Assembly: GCA_046590855.1 (NCBI GenBank) | Contig: JBKJTJ010000059.1 | Coordinates: 1 to 9,597 of the forward strand | Source: JACMOY01 sp046590855 | GTDB taxonomy: Bacteria > Actinomycetota > Actinomycetes > Actinomycetales > Angustibacteraceae | DNA length: 9,597 bases | Direction of reading: 5' to 3' | Part shown: piece after piece, positions 1 through 6,353 of the stretch | How positions within the stretch are numbered: the first letter of the stretch is position 1 | How the letters are laid out: every line of letters starts with the position of its first letter | Made by a program: the position numbers and the translations under genes | The notes under the pieces: model-generated | Told to the model about the DNA's origin: nothing | The model's database searches: none | Seen by the model: the letters and a program-made list of their open reading frames with translations, nothing else

Positions 1-75
1 GACGACCGCACGATCATGTTCGCCAACCCCGAGGACGCAGCCGAGTACATCGGCTTCGACCTGACCCCCAGCTGA
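1..75 (+). CDS. C-terminal end of a MmoB/DmpM-type monooxygenase coupling protein (partial)
   Basis: Frame 1 is open from the window edge to a TGA at 73-75 and encodes 24 residues ending YIGFDLTPS, after an acidic DDRTIMFANPEDAA segment. This resembles the C-terminus of the small cofactorless regulatory (coupling) protein of soluble di-iron monooxygenases such as PrmD/MimD, which binds the hydroxylase and tunes electron transfer and substrate access. The main support is context: the next genes are the amidohydrolase, DUF59 protein and chaperonin that follow prmD/mimD in actinobacterial propane monooxygenase clusters. The 5' part is outside the window, so the start and the full domain cannot be checked. 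With only 24 residues visible, the family call is an inference. Confidence 0.6.
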   Translation, partial: DDRTIMFANPEDAAEYIGFDLTPS

Positions 76-106
76 CCGTCCGACCCCCGCGACACAGGAG
101 CCGAGC

Positions 107-1171
107 ATGTACGAGAAGAACGGTGAGAAGTACTTCGTCGTCGACAGCCACATGCACTACTGGGACGCGAGCCCGCAGAACTGGGTCGCGGGGGCCGAGC
201 AGTACGCCAAGGGCTGGATCGACTGCTTCCACGCCTACCAGGGCCTCGGGCCGGCCGAGACGCACTGGTCGATCGAGCACTTCCAGAAGTACTCCGAGCA
301 GGACCTCATGCAGGACGTGTTCACCGACGGCCACGTCGACGTCGCCGTGTTCCAGCCCACCTACCTCAAGGAGTGGTACACCGAAGGCTTCAACACCACC
401 GAGCGCAACGGGGCCCTCGCCGAGCGGCACCCCGACCAGTTCGTCGTCAACACGAGGTGGGACCCCCGCGAGGGAGACGCCGGGCTGCGGCAGCTCGCCG
501 AGGACGTCAAGCGCTGGGGCTCGACCGGCGTCAAGCTGTACACCGCGGAGTGGCGTGAAGGCTCGCGCGGGTGGACGTTGAAGGACCCCGAGGCCTACCG
601 GTTCCTCGAGCGGTCGCAGGAGCTGGGCATCAAGAACATCCACGTCCACAAGGGCCCCACGATCTGGCCGCTGGACAAGGACGCGTTCGACGTGTCCGAC
701 ATCGACCACGCGGCGACCGACTTCCCCGACCTGAACTTCATCGTCGAGCACGTCGGGCTGCCGCGGATCGAGGACTTCTGCTTCATGGCCACCCAGGAGC
801 CGAACGTGTACGCAGGCCTGTCCGTCGTGATCGGCGGTCTGATGCACGCACGGCCCAAGTTCTTCGCCAAGGTCATGGGCGAGCTGCTGTTCTGGGTCGG
901 CGAGGACAAGATGACCTTCGGCAGCGACTACGGCATCTGGGAACCACGGTGGCAGGTCGAGGGGTTCGTCGACTGGGACTACCCCAGCGAGGAGTTCTCG
1001 GACTACCCCCGGGTCAACGTCGCCACCAAGAAGAAGATCCTCGGCCTCAACGCCGCCAAGCTCTACGGCATCGACGTGCCGCAGGAGTACCGGCTGGACG
1101 CCGCCGAGGGGGCACCGGCGGCGCAGGACAGCGCCGTCGGGGTGGACGACGGGGTCGGAGCCAGGGTGTGA
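107..1171 (+). CDS. Amidohydrolase-2 family metal-dependent hydrolase of the propane monooxygenase cluster
   Basis: A 354-residue TIM-barrel hydrolase of the amidohydrolase-2 (PF04909-like) family, probably cytoplasmic as no signal peptide is seen. Likely metal ligands are visible in order: H15-M-H17 near the N-terminus (DSHMHYWD), H179/H181 (NIHVHKG), H215 (FIVEHVGLPR) and D274 (TFGSDYGIW). This is the HxH...H...H...D pattern of the superfamily. The ATG at 107 is preceded by AGGAG at 96-100 and follows the coupling-protein stop by 31 nt. About 25 C-terminal residues are rich in Ala, Asp and Gly and look disordered. Amidohydrolases of this type recur directly after the coupling protein in prm/mim clusters, but their substrate is not established to my knowledge. 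The stop overlaps the next GTG start, which implies translational coupling. Family call sure; reaction unknown. Confidence 0.9.
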   Translation: MYEKNGEKYFVVDSHMHYWDASPQNWVAGAEQYAKGWIDCFHAYQGLGPAETHWSIEHFQKYSEQDLMQDVFTDGHVDVAVFQPTYLKEWYTEGFNTTERNGALAERHPDQFVVNTRWDPREGDAGLRQLAEDVKRWGSTGVKLYTAEWREGSRGWTLKDPEAYRFLERSQELGIKNIHVHKGPTIWPLDKDAFDVSDIDHAATDFPDLNFIVEHVGLPRIEDFCFMATQEPNVYAGLSVVIGGLMHARPKFFAKVMGELLFWVGEDKMTFGSDYGIWEPRWQVEGFVDWDYPSEEFSDYPRVNVATKKKILGLNAAKLYGIDVPQEYRLDAAEGAPAAQDSAVGVDDGVGARV

Positions 1172-1869
1172 CGCCGACGGCCCAGGTGCTGGCGGCCCTC
1201 GCCACGGTGCGCGACCCCGAGCTCGACGAGGCCGTCACCACCTTGGGCTTCGTCGCCTCGTGCACCGTCTCGCAGGACGGGGTCGCCGACGTGCACTTGC
1301 GCCTGCCGACGTACTTCTGCGCCCCGAACTTCGCGTTCCTCATGGTCGCCGACGCGTTCGACGCCGTGAGCGCCGTCGACGGCGTGCGCCGCGCCGCGGT
1401 GGTGCTGGACGACCACTTCGCCTCGGACGCCATCAACAGCGGTGTCGCGGCCAGGGCCGGGTTCGTCGGCTCGTTCGAGGGGTTGGCGGCCGGTGAGCTC
1501 GACGAGCTGCGCGCCGACTTCCTGCGCAAGGCGGTGCTCGCCGGCACCGACCGGGTGTGCCGGCCGCTGGTCGCGGCCGGCCGCACGCCGTCCGACCTCG
1601 CGGCCCTCACCCTCGGCGACCTGCCGCCGGGTGTCGACGTCGACCGGTTGCGCACCCGGCGCCGTGAGCTCGGCCTGCCGGCGGACGACGACGCGCCGCT
1701 GCTCGTCGACGTCGTGACCGGCGCGGCGATCGAGGTCGATGCCCTGCCGCTGCACCTGCGGCGCGCCCGGCTCACCCGGGTCGGCGTCGACGCCAACACC
1801 AGCATCTGCTCGGGGATGCTCCGCGAGCGCTACCCCGACGCCCCGCCCTCGCTACCCGCACCGTCCTGA
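1168..1869 (+). CDS. MIP18/SufT-like (DUF59) iron-sulfur or metal-centre assembly protein
   Basis: A 233-residue protein starting at GTG 1168, inside the GTGA that also ends the amidohydrolase. The only early in-frame ATG (1342) lies within the conserved domain, so the GTG is preferred. Residues 5-90 look like a MIP18/FeS_assembly_P domain: the DPEL motif at 16-19, a TLGFV strand, and a central Cys51 in LPTYFCAPN where the family carries its reactive cysteine. Proteins of this family (SufT, MIP18) act in Fe-S or metal-centre maturation. The remaining ~140 residues are a C-terminal extension I do not recognise, ending in a motif around Cys214 (VDANTSICSGMLRERYP). The position between monooxygenase genes and a dedicated chaperonin suggests a role in assembling the di-iron hydroxylase or the reductase Fe-S cluster. 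That role is inference. Confidence 0.8.
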   Translation: MTPTAQVLAALATVRDPELDEAVTTLGFVASCTVSQDGVADVHLRLPTYFCAPNFAFLMVADAFDAVSAVDGVRRAAVVLDDHFASDAINSGVAARAGFVGSFEGLAAGELDELRADFLRKAVLAGTDRVCRPLVAAGRTPSDLAALTLGDLPPGVDVDRLRTRRRELGLPADDDAPLLVDVVTGAAIEVDALPLHLRRARLTRVGVDANTSICSGMLRERYPDAPPSLPAPS

Positions 1870-1912
1870 TCCCCACGCCACCATCGCGCACCACTGATCC
1901 CAGGAGGACCCC

Positions 1913-3604
1913 ATGGCCAAGGAGCTCCGCTACGGCGAGGACGCACGACTGCTGCTGCTGTCGGGCGTCGAACAGCTCGCGGAGGCGGTGAAGTCGACAC
2001 TGGGGCCCAAGGGCCGCAACGTGGTGCTGGAGAAGATCACCGGCTCACCGGTGGTGACGAACGACGGCGTGACGATCGCGCGCGAGGTGCACCTGCGCGA
2101 CCCGTTCGAGAACATGGGCGCCCAGCTGGTCAAGGAAGCGGCGATCAAGACCAACGACATCGTCGGCGACGGGACCACGACGGCCACCGTCATCGCGCAC
2201 GCCATCATCCGCGAGGGGATGAGCGCGATCGCCCGCGGTGGCAACCCGGTGCTGGTCAAGCGGGGGGTCGACCTCGCGGTCGCCCGGCTGGTCGAGCACC
2301 TGCGCAAGGTGGCGCACCCGGTGATCAGCGAGGCCGACTACATGCGCGTGGCGGCCATCTCGGCCAACGACGACGACGTCGTCGGCGCGGTGCTGGCCAA
2401 GGCGCTCTACACCGTCGGTGACAGCGGGGTCGTGACCGTCAGCGAGTCGCCGGTGCACGGCATGAGCGTCGACTTCGTCGAGGGGTTCGAGTTCGACAAC
2501 GGGTACCTCTCGCCGTACCTCGTGACCCACCCGGCCAGCCTGGAAGCCGTCCTGGATGACCCGTACATCATGCTGTGCAGCGAGAAGCTCACCAAGGTGC
2601 AAGAGCTGATGCCGCTGCTCGACAAGGTGATGCGCGACCCCAAGCCCCTGGTCGTGATCGCCGAGACCGTCGACGGGTCGGCGCTGAGCATGCTGGTGCA
2701 CAACCACGTCAACGGCGTCTTCAAGGCGGTGGCGATCCGCGCGCCCGGGTTCGGCGACCGGCGGCTGCGCAAGCTCGAGGACATCGCGACGATCACCGGC
2801 GGCCAGGTCTACAGCAAGCACGCCGGGTTCAGCCTCGAGAACATGACGCTGGCCCACCTGGGTCGGGCGCGGCAGGTGCGGGTGACCGCCGAGCGCACGA
2901 CGATCATCGACGGCGCCGGAGCAGCCGAGGGTGTGAGCTTCCGCGTCTCGCAGCTGCAGGCCGAGATGTCGCGGGCGACGTTCGGCATCGACGAGGAGGT
3001 GCTCAGCGAACGGATCGGCGCGCTGTCAGGCAAGGTCGCGGTGATCCGGGTCGGTGCCCCGACCAACGCCGAGCTGAACGAGCTGCAGCACCGGGTCGAG
3101 GACGCGCTGTCAGCGACGCGCGCCGCGATGGCCGAGGGCATCGTCGCCGGCGGCGGCGTCGCCCTGATGCACGCGGCCCCCGCACTGGACGACCTGGACG
3201 TCAACGACGACTACGCGATCGGCGTCGACATCGTCCGGCGGGCGCTGACCGAGCCGACGTACCTGATCGCGACCAACGCCGGGTACCCCGGGCACGAGGT
3301 GGTGCGACGGGTGGCTGAGATGGGCGTCGACGAGGGGTTCGACGCCCTCGAGGGACGCTTCGGCGACATGATCGACATGGGCATCATCGACCCCCTGCGG
3401 GTCTGCCGGTCGGCGCTGCAGAACGGCGCCTCGGTGGCCGGTCTGCTGCTGACCACCAACACCCTGATCGCCGAGGAGCAGACGCCCTGGGGAGGCAGCC
3501 GGGCCCTGATGACCGAGTTCGGCTCGCTCGACGAGGGGCTGCACCAGCCCTCACCCGACTCGAGCACCCCCCAGTCGCTGGGCCTCGGCCCGTCGGTCGG
3601 GTGA
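1913..3604 (+). CDS. mimG: Specialised GroEL-like chaperonin of the di-iron monooxygenase cluster (MimG/PrmG type)
   Basis: A 563-residue group I chaperonin colinear with E. coli GroEL. ATP-site motifs are intact: TLGPKGRNV near residue 30, GDGTTTATV with D86 (GroEL D87), D397 in RVEDALSAT (GroEL D398), and the AGGGVAL segment. The ATG at 1913 has a perfect AGGAGG at 1902-1907, the strongest ribosome binding site in the operon. The protein differs from housekeeping GroEL in its apical groove (L203 for F204, M233 for L234, H263 for V264; comparison from memory) and in its tail. The tail is rich in Pro, Ser and Gly (QPSPDSSTPQS) and lacks GGM repeats. No groES is adjacent. In mycobacteria, MimG is known to be needed for soluble, functional hydroxylase MimA in a foreign host, so the same role is likely here. 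Its stop overlaps the next start. Confidence 0.93.
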   Translation: MAKELRYGEDARLLLLSGVEQLAEAVKSTLGPKGRNVVLEKITGSPVVTNDGVTIAREVHLRDPFENMGAQLVKEAAIKTNDIVGDGTTTATVIAHAIIREGMSAIARGGNPVLVKRGVDLAVARLVEHLRKVAHPVISEADYMRVAAISANDDDVVGAVLAKALYTVGDSGVVTVSESPVHGMSVDFVEGFEFDNGYLSPYLVTHPASLEAVLDDPYIMLCSEKLTKVQELMPLLDKVMRDPKPLVVIAETVDGSALSMLVHNHVNGVFKAVAIRAPGFGDRRLRKLEDIATITGGQVYSKHAGFSLENMTLAHLGRARQVRVTAERTTIIDGAGAAEGVSFRVSQLQAEMSRATFGIDEEVLSERIGALSGKVAVIRVGAPTNAELNELQHRVEDALSATRAAMAEGIVAGGGVALMHAAPALDDLDVNDDYAIGVDIVRRALTEPTYLIATNAGYPGHEVVRRVAEMGVDEGFDALEGRFGDMIDMGIIDPLRVCRSALQNGASVAGLLLTTNTLIAEEQTPWGGSRALMTEFGSLDEGLHQPSPDSSTPQSLGLGPSVG

Positions 3605-4224
3605 GCGGGGTGCCCAAGCACGTGCAGCCGGCGCCGCCGCAGGTGCTGCGGCGCCTGCGGTCCCTGCACGCGAACGCCGTGGCCGAGCTGGCCGCGACGT
3701 TCGAGGACCTGCAGACCGTGCTGCGCTGCTGCGAGCGCCTGCTGACCGAGCTGGCGGCGCAGCCCGGGCCGGACGACGTGGTGGTCGAGGCGGTCTGGAC
3801 GACGGCGCTGCTGTCGTACGCCCGGTGCTTCCGGGCCGTCGACGGCGGCGCCGCACTGACCAGGGACGACCTGGTCGCGGCCATCACCGCGGGCGACGTC
3901 GCGGACTGGCACACGGTGCTGCTGCAGCTGCGGGACCACTACGCCAGCGACGGTCCGAACCCGCGGGAGCGATTCTCGGTCGGCGTCGCCCAGGACGAGC
4001 AGGGTGGCGTCGGCGGCGTGGCCATCACCTCGGCGCGCCAGCCGCTGGTCGACGAGCTCACCGTGCGCCAGACCGGGGCCATCGCGTTCGCGCTCAGCGC
4101 CCACGTCAACGAACGCATCACCACCCTGCAGGAGCAGATCCTGGTCGAGCTGGCCGGCGCCGCCAAGGCCGACCTCGACCAGCTCGAGCTGCTCGAGGTC
4201 GCCCCGCCGGACGAGCGCGGGTAG
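3601..4224 (+). CDS. Uncharacterised protein translationally coupled to the chaperonin gene
   Basis: A 207-residue protein I do not recognise. The GTG at 3601 overlaps the chaperonin stop by 4 nt (GTGA). GTG codons at 3610 and 3622 are alternative starts and none has a clear Shine-Dalgarno, so expression probably relies on coupling. The protein looks soluble and mostly helical: an N-terminal helix (15-55) with two cysteines (RCCERLL), a W66-TTALLSYARCF-77 segment, then LRDHY at 110-114 followed by NPRERF, a short beta-rich stretch rich in Gly and Val (125-140), and an acidic C-terminal helix. The 'LLSYARCF ... LRDHY ... NPRE' layout faintly recalls helical HEPN-like proteins, but the HEPN Rx4-6H catalytic motif is absent. 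Position between a dedicated chaperonin and MntH suggests an accessory role for the monooxygenase. Sequence shows coding; function is unknown. Confidence 0.8.
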   Translation: MSGVPKHVQPAPPQVLRRLRSLHANAVAELAATFEDLQTVLRCCERLLTELAAQPGPDDVVVEAVWTTALLSYARCFRAVDGGAALTRDDLVAAITAGDVADWHTVLLQLRDHYASDGPNPRERFSVGVAQDEQGGVGGVAITSARQPLVDELTVRQTGAIAFALSAHVNERITTLQEQILVELAGAAKADLDQLELLEVAPPDERG

Positions 4225-4227
4225 CGG

Positions 4228-5469
4228 GTGCACCGGCGCACGGCGGCGCCACCTCGCTCGGTCGCGCTCGTCCGCGGCCCCCTGCCCCTGCTCGGGCCGG
4301 CGTTCGTGGCCGCCATCGCGTACGTCGACCCCGGCAACTTCGCGACCAACCTGCGCGCGGGGTCGACGTACGGGTACCTGCTGGTGTGGGTGCTGGTCGT
4401 CAGCAACCTGATGGCCATGCTGATCCAGTACCTGTCGGCCAAGTCCGGTATCGCGACCGGGAAGAGCCTGGCCGAGCTGTGCCGCGACACCTACCCGCGC
4501 CACGTCAGCCGCAGTCTGTGGGTGCAGGCCGAGATCGTGGCCATCGCCACGGACCTGGCCGAGGTGCTCGGCGGCGCGATCGCGCTGCGCCTGCTGTTCG
4601 GGCTGCCGCTGATGGCCGGCGGCATCATCACGGCGATCGTCGCGTTCGGCCTGCTCGCGATCCAGAGCCGCGGGGCGCGGCCCTTCGAGGTCGTCATCAC
4701 CGGGCTGCTGCTCGTCGTGCTCGGTGGGTTCGGCTACAGCCTGGTCGTCGGTGGTGTCGACCCGGGGGCGGTCGTGGGCGGCCTGACGCCGAGGTTCGTC
4801 GGGTCCGACAGCCTCCTGCTGGCCACGGGCATGCTCGGTGCGACCGTGATGCCGCACGTCATCTACCTGCACGGTGCGCTGACCCAGCACCGCTACGTCC
4901 GGCACACGTCGGCCCAGCGGCAGGCGCTGCTGCGCAGCCAGAAGCTCGACGTGGTGCTCGCGATGTCGCTCGCGGGAGTGGTCAACCTGCTGATGCTGGT
5001 CGTCGCGGCCCGCGTGCTGTCGGGCACGGGGACGCCGGTCGACACCATCGAGGCCGCCCACGCGCGCCTGGGCGAGGTGCTCGGGCCGGTCGCGGCGCTG
5101 CTGTTCGCGCTCGCGCTGCTGGCGTCGGGCCTGGCGGCGTCCGGCGTCGGCACCCTGTCGGGGCAGGTCGTCATGCAGGGCTTCCTGCGCCGCCGGGTGC
5201 CGATCGTGGTCCGCCGGCTGGTGACGCTGCTGCCGGCGCTGGTCGTCATCGCCGCGGGCGTCGACGTCACCTCGGCGCTGGTGGTCTCGCAGGTGGTCCT
5301 GTCGTTCGGCATCCCGTTCGCGCTGGTGCCCCTGGTGCTGCTGACCCGGCGCCGTGACGTCATGGGTGCGCTGGTGAACCGGCGGGCCACGACGGCCGCC
5401 GCGGCCGCCGTCGCCGCGGTGATCATCACCCTGAACGTCACGCTCATCGCGCTCACGGTCGCGGGGTGA
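4228..5469 (+). CDS. mntH: NRAMP-family divalent metal:H+ symporter (MntH)
   Basis: A 413-residue polytopic membrane protein, full length for bacterial MntH, with about 11 hydrophobic segments. Metal-site motifs are intact: DPGNFAT in TM1 (D34, N37) and GATVMPHVIYLHGALTQ in TM6 (M208, H210), close to E. coli MntH, which I recall also having MPHV. Other signature stretches are AMLIQYLSAKSGIATGK, QAEIVAIATDLAE and the GTLSGQVVMQGF loop. It imports Mn2+ and Fe2+ with protons across the inner membrane. The only start before TM1 is GTG 4228, 3 nt after the previous stop with a weak Shine-Dalgarno, which implies translation coupled to the operon. There is no adjacent MntR, Fur or IdeR gene and no recognisable metal-regulator box. 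In this setting it probably supplies Fe2+ to the di-iron hydroxylase; that link is inferred from position. Confidence 0.93.
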   Translation: MHRRTAAPPRSVALVRGPLPLLGPAFVAAIAYVDPGNFATNLRAGSTYGYLLVWVLVVSNLMAMLIQYLSAKSGIATGKSLAELCRDTYPRHVSRSLWVQAEIVAIATDLAEVLGGAIALRLLFGLPLMAGGIITAIVAFGLLAIQSRGARPFEVVITGLLLVVLGGFGYSLVVGGVDPGAVVGGLTPRFVGSDSLLLATGMLGATVMPHVIYLHGALTQHRYVRHTSAQRQALLRSQKLDVVLAMSLAGVVNLLMLVVAARVLSGTGTPVDTIEAAHARLGEVLGPVAALLFALALLASGLAASGVGTLSGQVVMQGFLRRRVPIVVRRLVTLLPALVVIAAGVDVTSALVVSQVVLSFGIPFALVPLVLLTRRRDVMGALVNRRATTAAAAAVAAVIITLNVTLIALTVAG

Positions 5470-5475
5470 GGCCGC

Positions 5476-5492
5476 TGTCTCAAAGTGAGACC
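5476..5492. promoter_or_regulatory. Palindromic operator-like site resembling an AcoR/MimR-type activator box
   Basis: TGTCTCAAAGTGAGACC is a perfect GTCTCA-N3-TGAGAC inverted repeat; only the outermost T/C pair breaks the 17-nt symmetry. TGTCTCA-N3-TGAGACA-like sites are associated with AcoR-type activators (GAF plus Fis-type HTH), the regulator class that includes MimR of mim clusters. I recall this consensus from memory. The site begins 7 nt after the mntH stop and about 50 nt before the small membrane gene, so it could control that gene. It has no T-tract, which argues against an intrinsic terminator. Confidence 0.5.
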
Positions 5493-5513
5493 GGTGCTGG
5501 TCGCCCCCCTGGT

Positions 5514-5519
5514 TACCGT
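5514..5519 (+). promoter_or_regulatory. Possible -10 element (TACCGT) for the small membrane protein gene
   Basis: TACCGT fits the actinobacterial TAnnnT -10 pattern and lies 24 nt before the ATG at 5543, with the palindromic site 21 nt further upstream. No good TTGAC-like -35 is present at 16-18 nt, as expected if an activator at 5476-5492 compensates. The call rests on one short motif and is weak. Confidence 0.25.
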
Positions 5520-5542
5520 CGGTCCGGACGAGGAGGTCGACG

Positions 5543-5776
5543 ATGACCACGGTGCCCCAGGCGGCCGGCACGACGGTGACCCTGCTGCAGGCCGCTCTGC
5601 TGATCGGGCTGGCCCTCGGGGCGCGCCTGCTCGTCGGCCGCCGGGTGCCGATCAACGCGGTGCCGCACCTGCTGCAGCACCGGGTCGCCGTGATGAACCG
5701 GCTGTGCCCCTGGCTGCTCGCCGGTGTGCTGGTGCTCATCGCCGGGGCGCTCACCGTCGAGCTGACCGGCAGCTGA
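5543..5776 (+). CDS. Small two-helix membrane protein of unknown function
   Basis: A 77-residue ORF with a strong Shine-Dalgarno (AGGAGG at 5531-5536, 6 nt before the ATG), which is the main reason to believe it. It has two hydrophobic segments, about residues 14-31 (LLQAALLIGLALGARLLVG) and 58-74 (WLLAGVLVLIAGALTVE). They are joined by a basic loop (GRRVPINAVPHLLQHRVAVMNR) that should face the cytoplasm, placing both ends outside. I recognise no family. It follows mntH by 73 nt and the palindromic operator, so it may be a separate transcript or the last gene of the operon. Its stop lies 5 nt from the stop of the convergent monooxygenase remnant. Confidence 0.7.
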   Translation: MTTVPQAAGTTVTLLQAALLIGLALGARLLVGRRVPINAVPHLLQHRVAVMNRLCPWLLAGVLVLIAGALTVELTGS

Positions 5777-5787
5777 TTCGCTCAGCT
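5771..5787. repeat. Short inverted repeat spanning two convergent stop codons
   Basis: AGCTGA-TTCGC-TCAGCT is a perfect 6-bp inverted repeat with a 5-nt spacer. Its arms contain the TGA of the small membrane gene (5774-5776) and, on the - strand, the TGA of the remnant (5782-5784). It could form a weak hairpin in either transcript. No U-tract follows on either strand, so a terminator role is doubtful. Confidence 0.35.
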
Positions 5788-6234
5788 CACGTGGTGCACC
5801 TCCTGCAGCCCGTAGACCGGGGTGTCGATGCCGGCCTTGAGCTGCAGGGCGAGGTAGAGCGAGTAGTGCCGCGACTGGTGCAGGTTGCCGCCGTGGAACC
5901 ACAGCGCCCGCTGCTGGGTGGTCTTGCACGTGTTGCGCTGCTCGCCCTCCCACGGGCCCGGGTCCTTGGTCGTGTCCGACCCCAGGCCCCACACCCTGCC
6001 CACCTCGTCGGCCACCTCGGGTGAGATCAGGTCGGCCGCCCACCCGTTGATCGAGCCGTACCCGGTGTAGACCACCAGGTCGGCCGGCAGCACGGTGCCG
6101 TCGGTCAGCACGACCGAGTCCTTCGTGAGGCGCTCGACGTCGACCCCGCTCTGCAGGTGGATGTCGCCGTTCGCGACGAGCTCGCTGGCACCGACGTCGA
6201 TGTAGTAGCCCGAGCCGCGGCGCAGGTGCTTCAT
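5782..6234 (-). pseudogene. C-terminal remnant of a flavin-containing monooxygenase (NAD(P)/FAD-dependent oxidoreductase)
   Basis: About 150 codons encode the end of a ~600-residue flavoprotein monooxygenase. Recognisable parts, in order, are LRRGSGYYIDVGASEL, a VLPADLVVYTGYGS strand, VGRVWGLGSDTTKDPGPWEGEQRN, LWFHGGNLHQSRHYSLYLALQLKA and the end TPVYGLQEVHHVS. The N-terminal Rossmann folds with the FAD and NADPH GxGxxG motifs are absent; the frame upstream of about 6240 has no similarity to the family. The usual ATG(Y) near the FAD site reads YTGY here, an apparent one-codon loss, and the stretch before TPVYG looks shortened. No Shine-Dalgarno precedes the ATG at 6234. The frame is unbroken, so a short protein could still be made, but it could not bind cofactors as the parent does. 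Family comparison is from memory. Confidence 0.75.
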
Positions 6235-6353
6235 GAAAACAGCGCACCGGCGCGACGTGACTCCCACGCGTCCCGCAGGTGGACGACAGGTGTCGACTAC
6301 CCGGACGAGAGGGGCGACCCGGCGAATGGCAGGGGGTGGACGGCGGGTGGTCG

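Noticed and set aside
571..1167. Upstream extension of the DUF59 frame into the amidohydrolase gene
   Set aside because: The extension translates to low-complexity Arg/Gly-rich sequence inside a well-supported gene. Family similarity begins just after the GTG at 1168.
4849..4860. MPHV in place of the MPHN of many NRAMP proteins as a sign of altered metal selectivity
   Set aside because: E. coli MntH, as I recall it, also has MPHV, and the selectivity methionine M208 and the DPGN motif are intact. This is ordinary MntH.
5395..5425. GCC/GCG-rich run as a simple repeat
   Set aside because: It encodes an Ala-rich stretch in the last membrane segment of MntH and follows from codon bias.
5477..5491. 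GTCTCA/TGAGAC repeat as an intrinsic terminator of the operon
   Set aside because: The stem is only 6 bp and is followed by GC-rich sequence with no T-tract. Operator geometry fits better.
3211..5754. 847-codon - strand open frame opposite the chaperonin, unknown protein and mntH genes
   Set aside because: Composition is dominated by Arg, Asp, Gln and His with no domain, and the + strand holds clear families. It is a codon-bias shadow.
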